This document shows positions 52,725-61,229 of a stretch of DNA of 64,000 nucleotides, piece by piece (the first letter of the stretch is position 1; each line of letters begins with the position of its first letter). The position numbers and the translations under genes are program-made. Location: the NCBI RefSeq assembly GCF_016522075.1, contig NZ_JAEHFW010000002.1, positions 744,001 to 808,000 on the forward strand, given 5' to 3'. The stretch is from Mucilaginibacter segetis. Its GTDB lineage: Bacteria; Bacteroidota; Bacteroidia; Sphingobacteriales; Sphingobacteriaceae. The notes beneath the pieces were generated by a model. It had not been told where the DNA came from. It worked only from the letters and a program-made list of their open reading frames with translations, and did not search any database.

Positions 52725-54839
52725 TTGAAAGCTGATATAAGAGTAGCACTTGTAGGCAATCCCAATACTGGCAAATCAACACTTTTTAATGCCTTAACAG
52801 GCCTTAATCAAAAAATAGGTAACTTCCCCGGGGTTACAGTTGATAAAAAAGTTGGCTTTACCCAACTCCCTGATGGCCGTCGAGCCGAGATCATCGACCT
52901 TCCCGGAACGTATAGTTTATATCCTAAAAGTAAGGATGAATCTATCGTATTTTCTATTCTTGCCGAAAAGACTGATGGCCTTAGTCCGGATCTGGTGGTT
53001 GTTATATTGGATGCCACTAACCTGAAAAGAAATCTTTTATTATATACACAGGTAGCCGATCTTAAAATTCCGGTTATCATCGCCCTTAACATGTCCGATC
53101 TGGCTAAAAAAGCCGGGATAAGCATTAATGTTAATGAAATAGCCAAAAAACTTGGGGTGCCCGTAGTACCTGTTTCAGCTCGTAAATCCGAAGGAATAAC
53201 ACAATTAAAAGATGCTATATCTTACGCCAACAAGGTAACATTACAACAAGATACCATTGATGTTAAAGCAATAGCGCCGGAGTTGATAGATGCTATAAGC
53301 AAAGAGATAGATAGTAATAACCCTTATTTTGCCCTGCAACTGGCTCATCAACATGAAACTTTAAAGTTCCTGACACCACAGCAAAGCGAGCGTATTGAAG
53401 AATTAGAGCAGAAGTTTTCTTTTCATTCACAAAAAGCACAGGGTGCCGAAACCATAGCCCGTTACAGTTTTATAAATGATCTGCTGTATGATACGGTAAA
53501 AACACCCGAAACCGCGCAGGATGAATCCTATAGTAATAAAATTGATAAGATACTTACCCACCGCGTATTTGGCTTTATCATTTTTTTAGGCATACTGCTT
53601 TTTATGTTTCAGGCCATATTTGCGTGGTCAGAGTATCCCATGTCGCTTATAGAAAGTTTGTTTGTTTGGATACAAGGCGGACTCCGTGATATTTTACCAG
53701 CCGGTCCGCTCGCCGATCTGCTGATTGATGGTGTAGTAGCCGGTTTAAGCGGTGTAATGGTATTTATCCCTCAAATAGCTATTCTGTTTGCATTCATCTC
53801 TATTTTGGAAGATACCGGCTACATGGCGCGGGTAACCTTTATGATGGATAAGATCATGAGAAAGGTGGGGCTCAACGGTAAATCGGTAGTGCCGCTTATT
53901 GGTGGATTTGCATGCGCTGTACCCTCTATTATGAGTACGCGGACTATTGAGAACTGGAAAGACCGTATGATAACCATTATGGTTACCCCATTGGTTACCT
54001 GCTCGGCACGCTTACCGGTTTATACCCTGTTAATTGCATTAGTGGTACCCAACCGCAATATATGGTGGGTGTTTAATTTGCAGGGACTTGCATTAACAGG
54101 TATGTATTTACTGAGCCTGGTATCAGCTGTAATTGTAGCATGGGTATTTAAATTTGTATTAAAAGCCCGTGAGCGGGGTTATTTTATCATGGAACTTCCG
54201 GTTTACCGCATGCCACGCTGGAATAACGTAATATACTCTATGTATGAGCGGGCGAAAACATTTGTATTGGAAGCCGGGAAAGTAATTATTGCAGTGTCGG
54301 TAATATTATGGGTATTATCGTCATACGCGCCGGGAGATCGTTTTGAGCGGATAGAAAAAAAGTATAATCAGCCGGAATATACTAATAATATCAAACCCGC
54401 CGATCTGGAGCGGGTGGTAGCTTCTCAAAAACTGGAAAACTCCTACGCCGGAATACTTGGGCATGCTATTGAGCCTGTAATAAGGCCATTGGGTTTTGAC
54501 TGGAAAATTGGCATCGCTCTTATTACTTCGTTTGCTGCCCGCGAAGTATTTGTGGGTACCATGGCTACTATTTATAGCGTAGACGGTGATGCCGATCGTA
54601 TTGAATCGGTACAACAAAAAATGCGGAATGCCAAAAACCCGCAAACAGGCCAGCCTGTATTTACCTTAGCGGTAGCTTTTTCGTTGATGATGTTTTACGC
54701 CTTTGCTATGCAGTGTGCCAGCACTGTGGCCGTAGTTTACCGCGAAACCAAAGACTGGCGCTGGCCCGCCGCCCAGTTCGCTTACATGACTGTGTTGGCG
54801 TATGCTGCAGCATTTTTGGTATATCACCTGTTAAAGTAA
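52725..54839 (+). CDS. feoB: Ferrous iron transport protein B
   Basis: A 704-residue Fe2+ transporter. The N-terminal G domain has G1 GNPNTGKST, DLPGTYSL (G3) and NMSD (G4). A helical GDI-like domain follows (about 170-265), then the membrane part (about 280-704) with two gate segments (VPLIGGFACAVPSIMSTR and SARLPVYTLLI). It moves Fe2+ across the inner membrane. The start is TTG 52725, because no ATG or GTG lies in frame after the feoA stop. Co-transcribed with feoA. Confidence 0.95.
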   Translation: MKADIRVALVGNPNTGKSTLFNALTGLNQKIGNFPGVTVDKKVGFTQLPDGRRAEIIDLPGTYSLYPKSKDESIVFSILAEKTDGLSPDLVVVILDATNLKRNLLLYTQVADLKIPVIIALNMSDLAKKAGISINVNEIAKKLGVPVVPVSARKSEGITQLKDAISYANKVTLQQDTIDVKAIAPELIDAISKEIDSNNPYFALQLAHQHETLKFLTPQQSERIEELEQKFSFHSQKAQGAETIARYSFINDLLYDTVKTPETAQDESYSNKIDKILTHRVFGFIIFLGILLFMFQAIFAWSEYPMSLIESLFVWIQGGLRDILPAGPLADLLIDGVVAGLSGVMVFIPQIAILFAFISILEDTGYMARVTFMMDKIMRKVGLNGKSVVPLIGGFACAVPSIMSTRTIENWKDRMITIMVTPLVTCSARLPVYTLLIALVVPNRNIWWVFNLQGLALTGMYLLSLVSAVIVAWVFKFVLKARERGYFIMELPVYRMPRWNNVIYSMYERAKTFVLEAGKVIIAVSVILWVLSSYAPGDRFERIEKKYNQPEYTNNIKPADLERVVASQKLENSYAGILGHAIEPVIRPLGFDWKIGIALITSFAAREVFVGTMATIYSVDGDADRIESVQQKMRNAKNPQTGQPVFTLAVAFSLMMFYAFAMQCASTVAVVYRETKDWRWPAAQFAYMTVLAYAAAFLVYHLLK

Positions 54840-54885
54840 TTATAAGCTTTAGTTTCACCTTTCTATCCTTTATCTGTAAAACATC

Positions 54886-54893
54886 TATATTTG
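54886..54893 (+). promoter_or_regulatory. -7 box (TATATTTG) of the SprT-like gene
   Basis: A perfect TAnnTTTG 16 nt before the TTG start at 54909. It supports an independent short transcript. Confidence 0.55.
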
Positions 54894-54908
54894 TAGCAGA
54901 GGTGAAAA

Positions 54909-55520
54909 TTGGATAAAGTAAAAATTTTAGAGAGGTATCTTCCGCCCGATGCAGCTCCGCTTATTGGCCGCTGGATAGATTACTTTAAGTGTGAGTTTAA
55001 AATATCCCGCAACCGGGGAACCAAATTTGGCGACTATCGTGCACCGCATGATGGTAAAGGACATCGCATCTCTGTAAATTACGATCTTAACCCTTATGCA
55101 TTTTTGGTTACTACGGTACATGAGTTTGCACATCTGCATACCTGGAACGAGCATAAGCATAAAGCAAAGCCGCATGGCGCGGAATGGAAGAATAATTTCA
55201 AGAAAATGATGCAGCCTTTTTTTGAAAAAGAAGTCTTTCCGCCCGATGTTAAACAGGCTATACATAGCTACTTAAGCAATCCGGCGGCGTCCAGTTGCTC
55301 CGATCTTAATCTGTACCGTTCTCTGCGCAAGTATGATCCGCAGAAGGAATTTGTTTTTACGGTGGAAAAGATACCAGCAAAAGCTTTATTCAAAATTAAA
55401 GACGGACGTGTCTTTCGTAAAGAGGAGAAGCTGCGTAAACGTTACAAATGCATCGAGGTGAAAAGCAAAAGGATTTATTTGTTCAGTCCGGTAGCCGAAG
55501 TGGAATTGGTCGAGGAATAG
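54909..55520 (+). CDS. SprT-like metalloprotease-fold protein
   Basis: A 203-residue protein with the zincin motif HEFAHLHTW (HExxH) and a downstream HGAEW, as in SprT/Spartan-like proteins. The N-terminus (about 30-60) has KCEFKISRNRGTKFGDYR. In eukaryotes SPRTN cleaves DNA-protein crosslinks; the role of bacterial SprT-like proteins is mostly undetermined. The start is TTG 54909, because a TGA is in frame at 54903-54905. The C-terminus is basic (KLRKRYKCIEVKSKR), consistent with nucleic-acid binding. Confidence 0.85.
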   Translation: MDKVKILERYLPPDAAPLIGRWIDYFKCEFKISRNRGTKFGDYRAPHDGKGHRISVNYDLNPYAFLVTTVHEFAHLHTWNEHKHKAKPHGAEWKNNFKKMMQPFFEKEVFPPDVKQAIHSYLSNPAASSCSDLNLYRSLRKYDPQKEFVFTVEKIPAKALFKIKDGRVFRKEEKLRKRYKCIEVKSKRIYLFSPVAEVELVEE

Positions 55521-55525
55521 AATAT

Positions 55526-57502
55526 TTAATACTTCAATAATTTATCCATCATCTCTCCCAGGCGTGCCTTTGCTAAAAACTGGTCTTCAAGCGCTTTGTT
55601 CATAGGTATCGCGGTATCTAAACTGGCGCAGCGCATAACTGGTCCATCCAGATATTTAAAACAGTGCTCGCCAATGTACGCGGCAATTTCACCCCCAAAA
55701 CCGCTGGTCATGGTATCTTCATGTAAAACAAGCACCTTTGATGTTTTCTTAACGGTTTTAATAACTGCTTCTTTATCCCAGGGTTGCAGGCTCCGCAGGT
55801 CAAGTATCTCTATGGAATGCTGCGGGTTTTTTTCGGCGTATTCAATGGCCCAGTGTACACCAAGTCCGTAAGTGATGATGCTGGCCTTAGTTCCCTCCCG
55901 TACAATGTTCGCCTTACCTATCTCCACATAATAATCATCGGCAGGTACGTTGCCCGATATATTACGGTAAAGGTACTTATGTTCAAAAAACATTACCGGA
56001 TTGGGATCATCAATGGCAGCCATTAACAACCCCTTGGCATCATCAGGGAAAGCGGGATAAACTACCTTTAAACCCGGTGTTTTGGTGAACCATGCCTCGT
56101 TAGTTTGTGAATGAAAGGGCCCCGCCCCCGTGCCGGCTCCTGCAGGCATGCGTATCACTACATCAATAGGCTGGCCCCATCTGTAATAGGTTTTGGCAAC
56201 ATTATTCACTATCTGGGTAAACCCGCAGCTAACAAAATCAGCAAACTGCATTTCAACAACAGCCTTATAGCCGTTTAACGCCAGGCCAACAGCAGCACCC
56301 ACAATGCCCGATTCACAAATAGGGGTATTGCGTACACGCTCTTTGCCAAACTCTTCTACAAACCCCTGGGTTATTTTAAAAACACCGCCGTATTCGGCTA
56401 TATCCTGCCCCATCATTATCAGGTTACTGTGTTTTTGCATGCTTTGCTGCAAGGCATCAGTTATGGCATCAATATATCTTCTGTTGCTAAGTACCTCATA
56501 CGGCACATGTTCCGGCATTCGGTATAACCGGTACATGCTGTCTGTTTCAGTTTGGGCATGCGGCACAATATTAGGTTCGCTAAAAACTTTTTCTATCTCG
56601 GTATCTATAAGACCAGTAAATTCGTTTTTAAGATAAGGCACCCACTCGGGCCTTAATATCCGTTCGTCAAGTAAATACTTTTCAAAAGTATCAATCGGAT
56701 CTTTTTTCTTCCACTCATCAAGTAAATGCTGCGGTACATATTTAGTTCCCGATGCTTCTTCATGTCCCCGCATCCTGAATGTCATACATTCCAGCAATAC
56801 CGGCCTCGGATTTTCGCGTATGCTTTTAGCCAGCTCGCTAACAGTATGATAAACTTCTAAAACATTATTCCCGTTAATCCGCTTACCTTCAATTCCGTAA
56901 CCAATGGCTTTGTCAATGATGGATTCGCATCGGTATTGTTCATTAACCGGAGTTGATAGCGCATACCCGTTATTCTCTACCAAAAAAATAACCGGGAGAT
57001 CCCAAACCGCGGCTATATTTAATGCTTCATGAAAATCACCTTCGCTGGTAGCGCCCTCTCCGGTAAAAACAAGTGTCGCTTTCTTCTTTTTACTAAGTTT
57101 ATCAGCCAAAGCAATTCCATCAGCAATAGCGAGCTGCGGGCCAAGATGTGATATCATCCCAATGATCTTATACTCCTGTGTGCCGAAATGGAAAGATCTG
57201 TCGCGGCCTCGGGTAAAGCCAGATGCCTTTCCCTGCCATTGTGCCATAAGGCGCGCTACGGGAATATTACGTGCTGTGAATACGCCAAGATTGCGGTGCA
57301 TAGGTAAAATATATTCATTGGCTTCCATAGCCAGTGTACTGCCTACGGCTATAGCCTCCTGCCCAATTCCCGAAAACCATTTGCTTATTCTGCCCTGTCG
57401 TAATAAAATAAGCATCTTTTCTTCCACGAGGCGCGGGAGCAGTAATTTTTTGTAAAATGTTATTAAACCGTCATTATCAATATTTTTCCGGTCAAAAATC
57501 AT
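55526..57502 (-). CDS. 2-oxoacid dehydrogenase E1 component, fused alpha-beta (branched-chain type)
   Basis: A 658-residue TPP-dependent decarboxylase with both halves of the heterotetrameric E1 in one chain. The alpha-like half (about 1-310) has the TPP motif GEGATSEGDFHEAL...NN and RGHEEASGTKYV. The beta-like half (about 330-658) has GQDIAEYGGVF, ICESGIVGAAVGLALNG and PAGAGTGAGPFHSQ. In Bacteroidota such fused E1 enzymes usually handle branched-chain 2-oxoacids. E2 and E3 are not in the window. It is divergent from the DUF4198 gene. Confidence 0.93.
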   Translation of the reverse strand: MIFDRKNIDNDGLITFYKKLLLPRLVEEKMLILLRQGRISKWFSGIGQEAIAVGSTLAMEANEYILPMHRNLGVFTARNIPVARLMAQWQGKASGFTRGRDRSFHFGTQEYKIIGMISHLGPQLAIADGIALADKLSKKKKATLVFTGEGATSEGDFHEALNIAAVWDLPVIFLVENNGYALSTPVNEQYRCESIIDKAIGYGIEGKRINGNNVLEVYHTVSELAKSIRENPRPVLLECMTFRMRGHEEASGTKYVPQHLLDEWKKKDPIDTFEKYLLDERILRPEWVPYLKNEFTGLIDTEIEKVFSEPNIVPHAQTETDSMYRLYRMPEHVPYEVLSNRRYIDAITDALQQSMQKHSNLIMMGQDIAEYGGVFKITQGFVEEFGKERVRNTPICESGIVGAAVGLALNGYKAVVEMQFADFVSCGFTQIVNNVAKTYYRWGQPIDVVIRMPAGAGTGAGPFHSQTNEAWFTKTPGLKVVYPAFPDDAKGLLMAAIDDPNPVMFFEHKYLYRNISGNVPADDYYVEIGKANIVREGTKASIITYGLGVHWAIEYAEKNPQHSIEILDLRSLQPWDKEAVIKTVKKTSKVLVLHEDTMTSGFGGEIAAYIGEHCFKYLDGPVMRCASLDTAIPMNKALEDQFLAKARLGEMMDKLLKY

Positions 57503-57534
57503 ACGGGTAAAGCTAATAAGTTTTTAAAACTTTG

Positions 57535-57542
57535 TATGTTTG
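57535..57542 (+). promoter_or_regulatory. -7 box (TATGTTTG) of the DUF4198 gene
   Basis: A perfect TAnnTTTG 20 nt before ATG 57562, within the 59-bp divergent region shared with the E1 gene. Confidence 0.55.
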
Positions 57543-57561
57543 AACATTCCTCTATCCTGCT

Positions 57562-58416
57562 ATGAAACACTTTTACGTTATTTTATCTATAATGTTTATC
57601 CTTTTTGGATTATCATCTTTTGCACCCGATCATTTTTTGATGCCACAAAGCTTTTATTTGCACAAAGGAGATAAACTGGATCTGCATTTATTAACAGGTG
57701 ACAATTTTAATAAAGACGGAGAAGTTAAGTATAATTCTTTAAATACGGCATCATTTATTTTATATGAAGGCTCCAAGGGAACCGACCTTACCACTATGGT
57801 AAAAGACAGTGCTGCTCCTGTATTGAATTATACCATGGATAACAGCGGATTGGCATTAATAGCAATGAATACCAAACCCGAAATAAACGATGTGCCGAGG
57901 GAGGAGTTTTTATCCTATCTGAAAGATCAGGGCTATGAAGATTTGGCAGATAAGGCGCAAAGCGGCAACAAACTAAACTTTGCCGAAAAAACGCACTATT
58001 ATTTAAAAACACTGGTTTCGGTTGATGATAACGGAGGCAAGGTTTACGATAAAGAGTTAAAAAGCGACTTCGAAATTATATTAAAGCAAAATCCTTACAA
58101 AAAAAACTACGGGGATGATGTTACAGTTTTAATAAAGTACAAAGGCGAACCTTTAAAAAGGGCTAATGCATATATATATGTAAAAACTGAATCGGGGAAT
58201 GTATACCCGCATAAATTAGGTACTGATGATTCCGGCCAGATATATTTTACGCTAACCCGTGACGCTATTTATATGATACGTTGCGTGCATATTGAGCCTT
58301 TAAAAAACGGTGATGCCGATTTTGAGACCTGGAGCGCCACCTATACCTTTGCTTTTAGCAACCAAAGCATTATGCCCAATACATACCGCGAATTCGGCTT
58401 TGGCGATAAGCACTAA
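57562..58416 (+). CDS. DUF4198 domain secreted protein
   Basis: A 284-residue protein with a signal peptide (about 1-20, SSFA). It carries the DUF4198 pattern DHFLMPQSFYLHKGD near the mature N-terminus, then beta-rich domains ending in a carboxypeptidase-regulatory-like fold (about 190-270, GNVYPHKLGTDDSGQIYF). Some members lie near cobalt or nickel uptake genes, but none is adjacent here. The stop overlaps the convergent reductase gene by 4 bp. Confidence 0.8.
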   Translation: MKHFYVILSIMFILFGLSSFAPDHFLMPQSFYLHKGDKLDLHLLTGDNFNKDGEVKYNSLNTASFILYEGSKGTDLTTMVKDSAAPVLNYTMDNSGLALIAMNTKPEINDVPREEFLSYLKDQGYEDLADKAQSGNKLNFAEKTHYYLKTLVSVDDNGGKVYDKELKSDFEIILKQNPYKKNYGDDVTVLIKYKGEPLKRANAYIYVKTESGNVYPHKLGTDDSGQIYFTLTRDAIYMIRCVHIEPLKNGDADFETWSATYTFAFSNQSIMPNTYREFGFGDKH

Positions 58417-58952
58417 AGCATTTTAAGCATTTCCATATCAAACTTGGGCTTTAGGGCATACTTTACCTGTAACAAGCCACTGTCAAAAGCTTGTTGGTCA
58501 ATAAGCAATAGATCAATCCTGCTTTTTATATCGTGAAATAAAGGTTTACCTCCGCCCAAAATTACCGGATGTATAGAAAGAATTAATTCTGTTACCAGAT
58601 TTTTATTGATGAAGGCTGATACCAGATTTGCTCCGCCAAATAACCATATATTTTTGCCTGATTGAGACAGTATGTGTTGTACAGTCTCATCAAAATCAGC
58701 TGAGTTTATAATATTTAACTCATTATTGTTTTTCATCGTATCCGAGAAAATATATACTGTTTTTTCCGGAAAAGTATCGGCGTTATTGCCTATCAGTTCA
58801 AAACTCTTACGACCAATAAACAGTGTGTCGGTATCATTAAAAAATGCCGTCATGCCATAATCATCATCGGTAAAACACCAGTCGTACTCACCGTTAGGCC
58901 CTTCAATAAATCCATCCAGACTTACCGCGAGGTTTAAAATAATTTTACGCAT
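58413..58952 (-). CDS. Dihydrofolate-reductase-like (RibD C-terminal domain) reductase
   Basis: A 179-residue protein with the RibD-C/DHFR-like fold: KIILNLAVSLDGFIEGPNGEYDW at the N-terminus, FIGRKSFELI, IWLFGGANLVSAFI and LSIHPVILGGGKPLF. These are the NADPH- and substrate-binding parts of small stand-alone reductases of unknown substrate. The start is ATG 58952, because a longer frame would run through the LutB-like stop. It is 10 bp downstream of the LutB-like gene. Confidence 0.83.
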   Translation of the reverse strand: MRKIILNLAVSLDGFIEGPNGEYDWCFTDDDYGMTAFFNDTDTLFIGRKSFELIGNNADTFPEKTVYIFSDTMKNNNELNIINSADFDETVQHILSQSGKNIWLFGGANLVSAFINKNLVTELILSIHPVILGGGKPLFHDIKSRIDLLLIDQQAFDSGLLQVKYALKPKFDMEMLKML

Positions 58953-58962
58953 CAAATATTGT

Positions 58963-60351
58963 TTATTCCTCAGGTTTATTTTGCTCCTCCTGCCATTGCG
59001 CGCTAAATGATTTTTCTGCAACGGGTGGCATTTCTCTTAAGCGTCCCCAGGTTTTTTTGAAAAATGTTTTAAGAAAAAAGTTTTTTGCTTTTCCGCTAAA
59101 AAAATCGGTTAGCTTTCTTTTCAGCATTCCTTTTTTCCATAACGCCCAGCCCCATTTTTCTTTTTTGGCATTAAGGCCCTCCGTAACCGAATCTCTGCGA
59201 TTGAGCAATAACATTTTATGGATGTCAATTTTAACCGGGCAAACTTCGGTACACCTGCCGCAAAGGCTTGACGCATAACTGAGGTGCTTAAATTTATCCA
59301 TACCTCGCATATGTGGTGTTATAATGGAGCCGATAGGTCCGCTATAGGTAGTATCATAAGTATGGCCGCCAATGTTTTTATAAATAGGGCATACGTTAAG
59401 GCACGCACCGCAGCGTATGCAATACAAACCCTGCCGCTGGTCTTTTTGTGCCAGCAGGTTAGTGCGCCCATTATCCAGCAGTATTACATACATTTCTTCC
59501 GGGCCGTCGCTTTCGTTGGTTTGCCTGGGTCCGCTCAATATGGTGTTATATACAGTAAGGTTTTGGCCTGTGCCGTGGGTAGAAAGCATTGGCCAAAAAA
59601 GATCAAGGTCGGTTATGGAAGGGATCATTTTTTCAATCCCTACTATACTGATCTGTATCTTAGGAAAGGTGGTGGTTAATCGTGCGTTACCCTCATTTTC
59701 GCTTATGGCGATGCTTCCTGTATCAGCTATTATAAAGTTTGCACCTGTTATGCCTATATCAGCTTTAAGATATTTTTCGCGTAACAACTCGCGGGCCTTT
59801 AAAGTGAGTTGTTCGGGTGTGGCATCAACGGCGGTGCCAAAACGTTCGTGAAATAATTTAGCAATATCCTCTTTGGATAAGTGCATGGCCGGGGTAACAA
59901 TATGATAGGGTTTTTGGCCAAGCAACTGAACAATATACTCGCCCAGATCGCTCTCTAATGATTCTATTTGGTGGCTATTCAAAAATTCATTCAAATGAAT
60001 TTCTTCGGTAGCCATTGATTTTGATTTGATAACCGTTTTGGCATTTGCCCGGGTAATGATATTCAGTATTTCGCGCTGTGCTTCCGCAACATCATTTGCC
60101 CATATTACCTTGCCGCCATTTTTCTGAAAATTGGATTCAAACTCCGGCAAAAATTTGTCCAGGTTCTCCATCACCTTCCACTTTATGGCATGTCCCTTTT
60201 TTTTAGCTTGATCAAGATTGATCAGGCGCGATAACCCACGGTCAACCGAATGTTGATATTTATCAATATTGTAGTTAATTATCTTACGATGCTCAGTATC
60301 AAACGCTTTTTCTGCCGAAACGGCCAAAAATTCTTCCGCGGTGCTTCCCAT
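58963..60351 (-). CDS. lutB: LutB-like iron-sulfur protein, lactate oxidation family
   Basis: A 462-residue protein: an N-terminal LUD domain (about 60-290, with GANFIIADTGSIAISENEGNAR) and a ferredoxin-like pair of [4Fe-4S] sites (CIRCGACLNVCP and CGRCTEVCP). It matches LutB, the electron-carrying subunit of the three-part L-lactate oxidase LutABC. lutA and lutC are not adjacent, unlike the Bacillus operon, so they may be elsewhere. The start is ATG 60351; a TTG six codons upstream is less likely. The DHFR-like gene follows. Confidence 0.86.
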   Translation of the reverse strand: MGSTAEEFLAVSAEKAFDTEHRKIINYNIDKYQHSVDRGLSRLINLDQAKKKGHAIKWKVMENLDKFLPEFESNFQKNGGKVIWANDVAEAQREILNIITRANAKTVIKSKSMATEEIHLNEFLNSHQIESLESDLGEYIVQLLGQKPYHIVTPAMHLSKEDIAKLFHERFGTAVDATPEQLTLKARELLREKYLKADIGITGANFIIADTGSIAISENEGNARLTTTFPKIQISIVGIEKMIPSITDLDLFWPMLSTHGTGQNLTVYNTILSGPRQTNESDGPEEMYVILLDNGRTNLLAQKDQRQGLYCIRCGACLNVCPIYKNIGGHTYDTTYSGPIGSIITPHMRGMDKFKHLSYASSLCGRCTEVCPVKIDIHKMLLLNRRDSVTEGLNAKKEKWGWALWKKGMLKRKLTDFFSGKAKNFFLKTFFKKTWGRLREMPPVAEKSFSAQWQEEQNKPEE

Positions 60352-60462
60352 AACTGCGAAATTAAACAAAAGCCACCAACTGTTTTACATCGTGTTAATA
60401 ATCAGCGCAATTTTTTTATATAACTGTAACATTTCATAGTAGAGCACCGTCTTTACGCTATC

Positions 60463-61161
60463 ATGAAAACAAAGACCTTTACCCTTATCGCAAGCGTTGT
60501 TTTACTGGCATCGTCTTGTTCAAAAGAAGTTTATAATAATAAGCACTATCTGGCGCAGCATAATCTTGAAGGAAAAACGCTGGCCATTTTGCCTGTGGAG
60601 GTTTATTACACCGGTAATAAACCCAAAAACAGCGACTGGTATGCCGAAGAGCAGGCCATCAGCCTTCAGATCCAGACTGCCCTTGAACAAGCTTACCTGT
60701 TACATGCCGGTGAGCATAAACCTGGAAAACATCAGTTTAATATTAAACTGATGGATGTAAACACAGTAAATAAAAAGTTATTGCAAAATATGACCGACCT
60801 GCGAACTGCCTGGAAAATGCCGGCAGACAGTGTTGGCCGCATGATAGATGCCGATATTGTTTTTAAACTACACATGAATAAGGAACGTTATATGTCTAAA
60901 AATTTAGCAAAAAGCATAAACACCGGAGCATTTTTTTTGGAGAGCCTTTTAAATACATCTGATAAAGGGGGTGATTTTGTAGCGTTACCCCGTGTACAAG
61001 CCGAAGATGTAGGTTATGAAATAAGCCTGATAGATGCTCATAGTGGTGAAGTTATTTCCAGCTATGTTAAAGACCCGGAAAAAGATCGCAGCAAAAAGGT
61101 CCGGAAAATAAATAAAACTATGGTAGCAAAATCAGTAGTGTTCGCTGCAAACTATCGTTAA
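60463..61161 (+). CDS. Hypothetical lipoprotein
   Basis: A 232-residue product with a lipoprotein signal (LLASSC, near residue 19) and a domain starting GKTLAILPVEVYYTGN (about 37-52), reminiscent of the nucleotide-binding-like fold of TolB N-terminal domains or GNA1162-like lipoproteins. A later GYEISLIDAHSGEVISSY (about 185-202) supports this. No catalytic motif is visible. It is probably an outer-membrane lipoprotein facing the periplasm. Family assignment is tentative. Confidence 0.65.
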   Translation: MKTKTFTLIASVVLLASSCSKEVYNNKHYLAQHNLEGKTLAILPVEVYYTGNKPKNSDWYAEEQAISLQIQTALEQAYLLHAGEHKPGKHQFNIKLMDVNTVNKKLLQNMTDLRTAWKMPADSVGRMIDADIVFKLHMNKERYMSKNLAKSINTGAFFLESLLNTSDKGGDFVALPRVQAEDVGYEISLIDAHSGEVISSYVKDPEKDRSKKVRKINKTMVAKSVVFAANYR

Positions 61162-61185
61162 TAATCTAATCCTTATAAAATAAGA

Positions 61186-61211
61186 AAAGCGGCCCGTGAG
61201 CCGCTTTCTTT
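61186..61211. terminator. Bidirectional terminator between convergent genes
   Basis: Arms AAAGCGGC (61186-61193) and GCCGCTTT (61200-61207) with a 6-nt loop, followed by a CT-rich T run on the plus strand and an A-to-T run on the minus strand. Confidence 0.8.
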
Positions 61212-61229
61212 CTTGCTTTATAGTGTTTG

